A stretch of DNA of 14,498 nt from NCBI GenBank assembly GCA_017745015.1, contig JAGIAF010000055.1, positions 1 through 14,498 of the forward strand, given 5' to 3'. Source of the DNA: Bdellovibrio sp. (GTDB lineage: Bacteria; Bdellovibrionota; Bdellovibrionia; Bdellovibrionales; Bdellovibrionaceae). Shown here one piece after another: positions 7,957 to 13,926 of this stretch (position 1 is its first letter; the number at the start of each line of letters is the position of its first letter). Made by a program: the position numbers and the translations under genes. The notes beneath the pieces are model-generated. The model saw only the letters and a program-made list of their open reading frames with translations. It made no database searches and was not told where the DNA came from.

Positions 7957-8781
7957 ATGAAAAGCGGATACGATCAGTTTTTTAAAAATGCTCGAAAAGT
8001 GGCCGATCAAAATGGTGGTTCCGTGAAGTTCAATAAGAATCCTTCATCGACACGTTTGCATCTTGATTTGGCTCAAGAAGATATCGAGCAACAAATCCGC
8101 CGTCGTATGAAAGTCACTCCTGCAAAGAGAAAGAAAAAGAAAGCCGCAGTTCCTTGGAAGCTTGTGGGCATTTCTCTTATGGGTTTAATGATTGCTATTT
8201 GGGGTTTCGAAAATCACGAAGAAGTTGAACGAATCGTGAAGCGCATCGAATTCACAATGACGGGTGAGGCTATCGCAGAGACAGCTCCTGCAAAAGCCAA
8301 ACCTGCAGAAGCGAAAGCTGCGACTGCAGAAGCAGAAGCGACGCCAGAAGCAAAACCCGCTCCGATGACAACTGATGAGTTGGACCATCTGACAAAATTG
8401 AATGACAGAAAAAAAGAACTAGATGCGCGTGAAGAGGAGCTCAATCGTCAAGAGACAGAGTTGCAAGCGCAAAAAGTGGAGCTCGATAAGCGTTTAAAAG
8501 AACTCGAAGAGATGCGTGGTAAGATTTCCAGCATGCTCGAAGAACGCGTCAAGGCTGACGACCAGAAAGTCGATACTTTGGTACAGATGTACTCCAATAT
8601 GAAACCACCACAAGCGGCTAAAGTCTTTGAGACGATGGACGAGGATTTGGTAGTTGAAATACTTGGTCGTATGAAAAAGAAAAATGCTGCTGATATTATG
8701 AATTTATTAAAACCAGAAAAAGCTCAGATCATTTCTGAGAAGTACGCTGGTTATAAGCGTTCGCCTGCAAGCGCACGCTAA
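7957..8781 (+). CDS. MotE/YlxF-like flagellar protein with an MgtE-N-type C-terminal domain
   Basis: The 274-residue product has a basic N-terminus ending in KRKKKKAAVPWK (58-68), one probable membrane helix (about 66-84, PWKLVGISLMGLMIAIWGF), an Ala/Glu/Pro-rich linker (105-138), a coiled coil (about 143-200) and a small C-terminal domain (about 207-264, KPPQAAKVFETMDEDLVVEI) like the MgtE intracellular N domain. This architecture and the place between fliJ and fliK match YlxF of Bacillus and MotE of rhizobia, where MotE is a periplasmic chaperone for MotC. Topology here implies the C-terminal domain is periplasmic; that is inferred. The roughly 64-residue N-terminal stretch looks long for the family. 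It lies four bases after fliJ. Confidence 0.85.
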   Translation: MKSGYDQFFKNARKVADQNGGSVKFNKNPSSTRLHLDLAQEDIEQQIRRRMKVTPAKRKKKKAAVPWKLVGISLMGLMIAIWGFENHEEVERIVKRIEFTMTGEAIAETAPAKAKPAEAKAATAEAEATPEAKPAPMTTDELDHLTKLNDRKKELDAREEELNRQETELQAQKVELDKRLKELEEMRGKISSMLEERVKADDQKVDTLVQMYSNMKPPQAAKVFETMDEDLVVEILGRMKKKNAADIMNLLKPEKAQIISEKYAGYKRSPASAR

Positions 8782-8799
8782 TACATAGAAACTTAAACC

Positions 8800-8842
8800 A
8801 CGGTGGGCGAAGCCCCGCCGTAGCCTCGGCGGAGGCGGGAGG
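8800..8842 (+). promoter_or_regulatory. overlapping hairpins ending at the fliK ribosome binding site
   Basis: Hairpin A pairs ACGGTGGG (8800-8807) with CCCGCCGT (8814-8821), giving eight base pairs with one G-U. Hairpin B pairs CCCGCC (8814-8819) with GGCGGG (8834-8839), with an internal loop GTA/GGA and an inner stem GCC/GGC. The two share bases 8814-8819 and cannot form together. The right arm of B includes two bases of GGAGG (8838-8842), the ribosome binding site six bases before the fliK TTG. Hairpin A would leave that site free. The structure is read from complementarity; a regulatory role is inferred. Confidence 0.5.
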
Positions 8843-8848
8843 AAAGTT

Positions 8849-10687
8849 TTGTTAAATATAGTCGGCCCCCCTATGGTGGGTGCGACCGAGTTGAAGTCTC
8901 AAGCTGCAGACAAAGCAATTGAAAAAGACTTCAAGGGTTCTGGTTCCGGTACTTCATTCGGAAAGGCGTTGCAAGACAAGATCAGTCTGAACAACCCTAA
9001 AGAAACGAAGGAACAACCGAAGCAGGAAGCAAGAGCGAAGGACGAGAAAGCTCAAGCTCCCGAGCAAAAAACAGAACGCAAGGTTGACACAGCCCCAGGG
9101 AAAGAGAAGAAGGCGGCGACTCGACAGAAGGCAATCAAAGAATTCATGGACTCATTCGAGAGTGAATTTGATATCCCTCCCACACGACTTGTGGAAGCGA
9201 TGGCCGAGCTGGACGACAGCCAACTTAAAGAATCCCCAGAAGCCACAGCAAGTGCTGTGATTGATCAATTGGACTTAGACGATGCTGACGCTGAGAAAGC
9301 ACAAGCAATGTACGCGTCCCTATTGACTCAGTTGCAACAAATGCCGCAAACGCCTAAAGCTGCGCCAGAAATGGGTGCGGGCATAGGTATGTCTGCTCAA
9401 AATATTCAGGCGCGTGTAGCTGCTGCTCAAGAGAAACAAACAACGATGGGTAACGCCATTCAGAACCTCAATCAGAAGTTTTGGATGAGGCAAGAAGCTC
9501 CTGCAGCTTCCCCAGCAATGCCGACTCTTGATGGCAATCTAGCTCAACGTTTGATGATGGACGATTCCATGATGAATCCAGCTGCAGCCAATGCGATGGA
9601 AAACCCAATGGAAATGCCATCGGCAGATATGGCGCAAGCTGAAATTCCGCAAGGCTCTACAGCTAAACTTCCTGAATTGCCTCCGCATCTGAAAGGTCAG
9701 ATGAATGAGACAATGTCACCGGCATTGCTCGCGGCATTGGCCGCGAAGCAAGCAGCAGCTGCACAAGCGGCTGCAGGTGGCGCTAAGGAAGCTGCCGCTG
9801 AAGAATCTCCTGAACTTGCTGACGAATTCATGCAAGCGTTGGAAGCTCCTCGTACAGAGAATCCTCAACAATTGGACATGATGGGTAAGCCCGTACAGGC
9901 CAAAGCGGAAGCTCAAGAATTTTTCCAACAAAATGACCAAGGCCAATCTTTGATGCAAGACTCTAACGAGTTCATGAAGCAAGGTATGGCACAAAGTAAA
10001 GATGCGGCGAAAACGAAGTTGACGACTAAGTCAGCAGAGTTCAAGTCGGCATTGAGTGGTTTGGAAGGCATTCATGGCGCACCTATCAAAGGTGAAAGCT
10101 TGAAGTTTGATGCAATGGCTCCAATGGCGCCGGCAGCACCGACAGGGCCAACCAATCCTGCGGATAATGAAGCAGCCGTTAAGCAAGTCATGAATCAGGC
10201 CCAATACCTGATCAAGAAAGGCGGCGGTGAGGTTAAAGTTCAAATGACTCCAGAAGGCATGGGAACAATTCACCTCAAAGTGATGCTTCAGGATGGCAAA
10301 GTGAATCTTCAAATGTCAGCGGATACTCAAGAGGCGAAGAAGACAATTGAGTCTAGTCTAGTTGATTTGAAGAACAGTCTTGCTGCTCACAAACTCTCCG
10401 TGGAAAATGTTAAAGTAGATGTTGTGAATGCAGCATCTGATACGGCTGCGCAAAACCAGGCGAATAACAACAGCAACCAAGGTCAACGTGAGGCTCGTCA
10501 GTTCTGGAATCAGTTCAACGAGAACTTCGGTAACCAAGGTCGTCGTGAGTCTTTCACTGATTTCCAATCAGTAAAAGGTTCGTACGGTCGTCGCAGAGAT
10601 CCTTTGCAACCGGTTGATACAGCTAGCGTGAAATCAAACGCTCGCGCAGTCGAAGGCAAAGGCCGCGGATTGAACTTGGTAGCGTAA
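8849..10687 (+). CDS. fliK: flagellar hook-length control protein FliK
   Basis: FliK is exported during hook growth, acts as the molecular ruler and switches export specificity from hook to filament proteins. The 612-residue protein has a long low-complexity middle rich in Ala, Gln, Met and Pro (about 120-430), the usual ruler region. A conserved C-terminal Flg_hook domain follows (about 440-535), with KKGGGEVKVQMTPEGMGTI and then LKVMLQDGKVNLQMSADTQE. The tail is Asn/Gln/Arg-rich. The start chosen is TTG at 8849 with GGAGG six bases upstream; the ATG at 8873 lacks such a site. An M-rich patch occupies 236-261. It is longer than the roughly 400-residue Salmonella protein. Confidence 0.93.
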   Translation: MLNIVGPPMVGATELKSQAADKAIEKDFKGSGSGTSFGKALQDKISLNNPKETKEQPKQEARAKDEKAQAPEQKTERKVDTAPGKEKKAATRQKAIKEFMDSFESEFDIPPTRLVEAMAELDDSQLKESPEATASAVIDQLDLDDADAEKAQAMYASLLTQLQQMPQTPKAAPEMGAGIGMSAQNIQARVAAAQEKQTTMGNAIQNLNQKFWMRQEAPAASPAMPTLDGNLAQRLMMDDSMMNPAAANAMENPMEMPSADMAQAEIPQGSTAKLPELPPHLKGQMNETMSPALLAALAAKQAAAAQAAAGGAKEAAAEESPELADEFMQALEAPRTENPQQLDMMGKPVQAKAEAQEFFQQNDQGQSLMQDSNEFMKQGMAQSKDAAKTKLTTKSAEFKSALSGLEGIHGAPIKGESLKFDAMAPMAPAAPTGPTNPADNEAAVKQVMNQAQYLIKKGGGEVKVQMTPEGMGTIHLKVMLQDGKVNLQMSADTQEAKKTIESSLVDLKNSLAAHKLSVENVKVDVVNAASDTAAQNQANNNSNQGQREARQFWNQFNENFGNQGRRESFTDFQSVKGSYGRRRDPLQPVDTASVKSNARAVEGKGRGLNLVA

Positions 10688-10736
10688 CCGCTACGCGGGC
10701 AGTGCCGAAGCGCCGGAGGCGCGTAGGCTGAAGCAG
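10688..10736 (+). repeat. tandem-hairpin intergenic element, copy 2 (fliK/flgD)
   Basis: A first hairpin pairs CCGC (10688-10691) with GCGG (10695-10698). After GCAGTGCC comes a second hairpin: GCC (10704-10706), GAA, GCGCC (10710-10714), loop GGA, GGCGC (10718-10722), GTA, GGC (10726-10728). The tail AGGCTGAAGCAG (10725-10736) is identical to copy 1 at 7478-7489. TTTTT follows at 10737-10741. The element begins directly after the fliK TAA and ends 26 bases before flgD. It could attenuate transcription because a T-run follows, but the T-run is not adjacent to the stem. Confidence 0.7.
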
Positions 10737-10762
10737 TTTTTACTTTTTAGAAGGAGTCTTAA

Positions 10763-11773
10763 ATGACAATGGTCAACGCTAAATTGGGAGTGAATGCATT
10801 CGGTGCTACGTCTACGAAGCCCGAAAGTACCACTGGCACAGTGAATACTATGAGCACCCAAGATAAAGCAAAGGTCGGCGAAGAGGATCTTGGCGCGGTT
10901 GCCAATAAACTTGCTGATCCCAATTGGACAGACCCTACAAAAAAAGTTCGCACAACAGGCAATCCAAATTTGGATAAAGATGCTTTCTTCAAATTGATGC
11001 TTGCACAAATGAAGAATCAAGATCCAACGAATCCGATGAAGTCACATGAGATGGCGGCTCAATTGGCGAACTTCTCGTCACTCGAGCAAATGCAGAACAT
11101 GAACAAAACACTTGAAGAGTTGAAGAACGCCCAAAAGCCTTCTGAAAATTTCCAAGCGTTGAACTTGATCGGTAAAGCCGTTGCGGGTGATTCCTCTAAA
11201 GTGGTGCGTGGTCCGAGTGATACGGGACATGATTTCCGTTTCTCTCTTCCGATGGCCGGCGCAGAAGTGACTGTGAAAGTGCGCGATGCTGACGGTGCAG
11301 TAGTGCGTGAATACAACTTGAAAGGTTTGAAACAAGGCGAGAACAAACTCACTTGGAATGGTGAAGACGGCAAGGGTATGAAAGCATTGCCAGGCGAATA
11401 TCAATTTATCGCTGAAGCAAAAACTGCAGACGGTAAAAAGATGGGAATTAAAACTGACTTCGACGGAGTGATCACTGGGGTGAGCTACTCTTCAGAGGGG
11501 CCGGTTTTGAATGTAGGAAATCAGGCGATTCGTTTCCGTGACGTGAAAAAAATCACAGACCCTCGTCTTATGAGAAACGACCAGAATGTAAATGATGTTA
11601 CTAACCTAGACTTGAAAAAGGATGATGCTCCAGGACAAACTAAAAAAGAGGCGAGTGCTGAACCACAAAGTTCTACCACTGCATCTGCTCCTGCAGCAAA
11701 ATCTAGAATCATGGACACAGTGGGTTTATCCCGCGACATGATTGAAAAGATCGCGAAGGAGACGATGAAGTAA
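10763..11773 (+). CDS. flgD: flagellar hook assembly (capping) protein FlgD
   Basis: FlgD caps the growing hook and promotes FlgE assembly, leaving once the hook is complete. The conserved N-terminal domain lies at about residues 68-125, with DKDAFFKLMLAQMKNQDPTN and ANFSSLEQMQNM. It is followed by the Tudor/FnIII part (about 135-265), including LTWNGEDGKGMKALPGEYQF. The protein is 336 residues, longer than the roughly 230 of enterobacteria. It has an extra 65-residue Thr/Lys-rich N-terminus and a roughly 65-residue polar C-terminal tail. AAGGAG at 10751-10756 precedes the ATG by six bases. It ends one base before the next gene. Confidence 0.95.
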   Translation: MTMVNAKLGVNAFGATSTKPESTTGTVNTMSTQDKAKVGEEDLGAVANKLADPNWTDPTKKVRTTGNPNLDKDAFFKLMLAQMKNQDPTNPMKSHEMAAQLANFSSLEQMQNMNKTLEELKNAQKPSENFQALNLIGKAVAGDSSKVVRGPSDTGHDFRFSLPMAGAEVTVKVRDADGAVVREYNLKGLKQGENKLTWNGEDGKGMKALPGEYQFIAEAKTADGKKMGIKTDFDGVITGVSYSSEGPVLNVGNQAIRFRDVKKITDPRLMRNDQNVNDVTNLDLKKDDAPGQTKKEASAEPQSSTTASAPAAKSRIMDTVGLSRDMIEKIAKETMK

Positions 11774-11774
11774 A

Positions 11775-12215
11775 ATGGTAGACTTAAAGAAGATACAGAC
11801 ATTCGATCAACTCATCCCGACACAACCGGGTGGTAAGGTTAACAAACCTGACCTCGGCGCTGGAACGGGACCCTCCTTCAAGGAGACGCTAGATCAAGTT
11901 GGCGGCATGAAGCCCGCGAATCTTGGACAAGTGAATCCTCAAGGCTTGGTGAAGCCTGCAGATGGAGTAAAGTTCTCGAATCACGCGATTGAGCGAATGA
12001 AAACCAGAGGGATTAGTTATAGCCCCGAGGATATCACGAAGCTGCAAGACGCGATTACGAGAGCAGCGGCGAAAGGTTCAAAGGATTCATTAGTGTTAAT
12101 GAATGACTCTGCGCTGATCGTCAGTGTAAAGAACAACACTGTTGTGACAGTGATGGACAAGAACGCATTGAAAGAAAATGTGTTCACGAACATCGACTCA
12201 ACTGTGGTTCTGTAG
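11775..12215 (+). CDS. TIGR02530-type flagellar operon protein
   Basis: This 146-residue protein resembles the family often found between flgD and flgE in flagellar operons (TIGR02530, flagellar operon protein). The family part is the C-terminal 80 residues, starting at FSNHAIERMKTRGISYSPED and including KGSKDSLVLMNDSALIVSVK and a NVFTNIDSTVVL ending. The first 65 residues are Pro/Gly-rich and variable. Biochemical function is not established; a role in hook assembly is inferred from position. It starts one base after the flgD stop, with AAGGAG at 11756-11761. The assignment is from memory of the motif, without a search. Confidence 0.85.
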   Translation: MVDLKKIQTFDQLIPTQPGGKVNKPDLGAGTGPSFKETLDQVGGMKPANLGQVNPQGLVKPADGVKFSNHAIERMKTRGISYSPEDITKLQDAITRAAAKGSKDSLVLMNDSALIVSVKNNTVVTVMDKNALKENVFTNIDSTVVL

Positions 12216-12223
12216 CACGAAAT

Positions 12224-12253
12224 CCTCCTTCGCTCATGAATGAGCTACGGCGG
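12224..12253 (-). repeat. hairpin with conserved internal loop, between the TIGR02530-type gene and flgE
   Basis: On the + strand CCTCC (12224-12228), TTC, GCTCA (12232-12236), loop TGAA, TGAGC (12241-12245), TAC, GGCGG (12249-12253). The inner stem is perfect and the outer has one mismatch. Read on the - strand the order is CCGCC, GTA, inner stem, GAA, GGAGG, the same plan as the hairpin at 8814-8839. It lies nine bases after the stop of the upstream gene. No T-run adjoins it on either strand. Confidence 0.6.
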
Positions 12254-12267
12254 GATAAATTGTGAAG

Positions 12268-12308
12268 CTGTCCTGAAGTGACAGATAGCAATCGATACAC
12301 AATTTAAT
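12268..12308 (+). promoter_or_regulatory. possible flgE promoter with an inverted repeat
   Basis: GTGACA (12278-12283) and TTTAAT (12303-12308) each match five of six bases of the housekeeping -35 and -10 boxes, but the spacer is 19 bases, longer than ideal. An inverted repeat, CTGTC (12268-12272) and GACAG (12280-12284) with a 7-base loop, overlaps the -35. The region is AT-rich and precedes the highly expressed hook gene. No sigma-28 or sigma-54 consensus was seen. Confidence 0.3.
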
Positions 12309-12312
12309 ATTA

Positions 12313-12369
12313 AGGGCTGGTCCTCGTAGAGGAGGCCCTCCAAAACGGTGGTTCTCGACTAGAACTGCC
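12313..12369 (+). promoter_or_regulatory. two-hairpin leader of flgE
   Basis: The first hairpin pairs AGGGC (12313-12317) with GCCCT (12335-12339) and TCCTC (12321-12325) with GAGGA (12329-12333). The second pairs GGTGGTTCT (12347-12355) with AGAACTGCC (12361-12369), a nine-pair stem with two G-U pairs. GGAGG at 12378-12382 then gives the flgE ribosome binding site, left unpaired by both. Neither stem is followed by a T-run. They may stabilise or expose the flgE message; this is inferred. Confidence 0.5.
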
Positions 12370-12386
12370 AACGACATGGAGGTCAC

Positions 12387-13670
12387 ATGGGTATTCTTTC
12401 TTCATTGTACACGGGTGTGTCTGGTATGACTGCTCAGGGCGAAGCCCTTGGCGTTATCGGTGACAATATCGCCAACGCAAACACTGTTGGTTTCAAAGCA
12501 AGCCGTGCAGAATTCCAAGATATTATCTCTAAAAGCTTAAAAGGTGTCCTCGGTGGTAACCAAATCGGTCGTGGTGTTAAGATCGGTGCCGTTAATCCAA
12601 TTCTTACTCAAGGTAACGTTGATGCTACTGAGAAAGTAACGGACCTAGCGATCTCTGGTGATGGTTATTTCAAAGTTAAAGGTTCTGATGGCGAGTCTTA
12701 CACTCGTGATGGTTCTTTCCACTTTGACCGTGAAGGCTACCTAGTAACAAACGACAATCAAAAAGTTCAAGGTTTCGGTACCGACGATAAAGGTAACATC
12801 CTGAACAAAATGACAGACATCAAATTCCCGCGCGCTTTGATCCCAGCGAAAGCTTCTAAAGAGATCAAAATGGATCTGAACTTGGATTCACGCATGGAAG
12901 CGACTAAAAAATTCGATATCAAAGATCCATATTCCACTTCTCACTACTCTACGGGTGTTGAGATGTACGATTCTCAAGGTAATAAGCACTTGTTGAGCTT
13001 GTTCTTCAATAAGACCGCTGACAGACAATGGGAATACAAAGGCCTTGTTGACGGTAAAGAAGTTACTGGCGGCGAAGAAGGTAAATTGTCTGAAGTGTGC
13101 TCTGGTAAACTTGAGTTCACAGTTGACGGTAAGCTTGATAGCCAACAAATGACGGCTTCCAACTTCAACTTCAAAGGTGGCGCTCTTCAAAACCAAGAAA
13201 TCAAATTGAACTTCGGTGACGCTATCAAAGACGGTGGTAAAGGTATCGACGGTACTAAACAGTACGGTAAAAACTCAGACCTTATCTCTTGGCACCAAGA
13301 CGGCGCAGCTGCGGGTACGATCAACAGCTTGTCGTTCAATGACGAAGGTATCTTGACTGCAGTTTACTCTAACGGTCAGGCACAAGATTTGGCGCAAATC
13401 GCTCTTGCGAAGTTCGAAAATCCAGAAGCTCTTTTCAAAGTTGGTAACAACCGTTTGAAAGAATCTAGAGATTCAGGAACAGCGTCAGTGGGTGGTCCGG
13501 GCGCAGCTGGTCGTGGTAAATTGTTCGCGAAATCTCTTGAAAGATCTACAGTGGATCTTGCAACTGAGTTCGTAAACATGATCCAAAATCAACGTGGTTT
13601 CCAAGCCAATGCGAAGACAATCACGACGACGGATGAGCTTTTAAACGAAGTTATCCAATTGAAACGTTAA
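12387..13670 (+). CDS. flgE: flagellar hook protein FlgE
   Basis: FlgE is the subunit of the flagellar hook, the universal joint outside the cell. The 427 residues fit the family. The N-terminal motif is SLYTGVSGMTAQGEALGVIG followed by NIANANTVGFKASRAEFQD, and the C-terminal D0 helix is TEFVNMIQNQRGFQANAKTI then TDELLNEVIQLKR. DLAISGDGYFKV (about residues 86-97) is typical of the hook/rod family. A single cysteine, C238, lies in the middle domain, unusual for an extracellular axial protein. GGT, CGT, AAC and GAC codons dominate, fitting high expression. GGAGG lies four bases before the ATG. The 171-base gap before it carries a hairpin, a possible promoter and a structured leader. Confidence 0.97.
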   Translation: MGILSSLYTGVSGMTAQGEALGVIGDNIANANTVGFKASRAEFQDIISKSLKGVLGGNQIGRGVKIGAVNPILTQGNVDATEKVTDLAISGDGYFKVKGSDGESYTRDGSFHFDREGYLVTNDNQKVQGFGTDDKGNILNKMTDIKFPRALIPAKASKEIKMDLNLDSRMEATKKFDIKDPYSTSHYSTGVEMYDSQGNKHLLSLFFNKTADRQWEYKGLVDGKEVTGGEEGKLSEVCSGKLEFTVDGKLDSQQMTASNFNFKGGALQNQEIKLNFGDAIKDGGKGIDGTKQYGKNSDLISWHQDGAAAGTINSLSFNDEGILTAVYSNGQAQDLAQIALAKFENPEALFKVGNNRLKESRDSGTASVGGPGAAGRGKLFAKSLERSTVDLATEFVNMIQNQRGFQANAKTITTTDELLNEVIQLKR

Positions 13671-13699
13671 TCCTAAGCCTACTTAAATGATCCATGTCG

Positions 13700-13728
13700 A
13701 CAGGCTCGCTGACCCCGGGCCTGTTTTT
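13700..13728 (+). terminator. rho-independent terminator after flgE
   Basis: ACAGGC (13700-13705) pairs with GCCTGT (13719-13724) around a 13-base loop, and the run of T bases continues to 13728. It lies 29 bases after the flgE stop and probably ends the flagellar operon. Confidence 0.7.
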
Positions 13729-13798
13729 ATTTGTTTGACAATCGCCAAAACTATGAGTTCTGTTTAATCTCGGCAATACTTTCTCCTCTGAATCTCTG

Positions 13799-13832
13799 GG
13801 CCCTATTAAATGTCTGTAATAATGGGCCTTTT
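13799..13832 (+). terminator. second terminator-like hairpin
   Basis: GGCCCTATTA (13799-13808) pairs with TAATA (13817-13821) and GGGCC (13824-13828), with a 2-base bulge and an 8-base loop, followed by TTTT (13829-13832). The T-run is only on the + strand side. It is either a backup terminator for flgE or the end of a short transcript from the 70 bases between the two hairpins. Confidence 0.6.
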
Positions 13833-13857
13833 CGCAATGAACATTAAAAATCGACCT

Positions 13858-13894
13858 TTTGTTTAGAAACAAACCTGATATACACTGGGCCCAG
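13858..13894 (+). promoter_or_regulatory. possible promoter and operators of the response regulator gene
   Basis: TATACA (13879-13884), preceded by TG one base upstream (13876-13877), resembles an extended -10 box. A perfect inverted repeat TTTGTTT-AG-AAACAAA (13858-13873) lies where a -35 region would be. A 10-base palindrome CTGGGCCCAG (13885-13894) covers the expected start of transcription. AAGG at 13914-13917 is the ribosome binding site, nine bases before the ATG. The promoter is a motif reading only. Confidence 0.4.
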
Positions 13895-13926
13895 ATTTAA
13901 CAATTCAGTAACAAAGGTGACTCTCA

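Noticed and set aside
8873..8875. ATG as the fliK start
   Set aside because: No Shine-Dalgarno-like site precedes it; the TTG at 8849 has GGAGG at a good distance.
7441..10736. CRISPR or insertion sequence
   Set aside because: The repeats are only two, far apart and not regularly spaced, with no transposase or cas gene in the window.
12216..12386. Sigma-28 or sigma-54 promoter for flgE
   Set aside because: Neither TAAA-N15-GCCGATAA nor GG-N10-GC patterns were seen in the gap.
13651..13872. 73-codon - strand open frame after flgE
   Set aside because: It runs across two terminator-like hairpins and the likely promoter region and has no convincing start site or domain.
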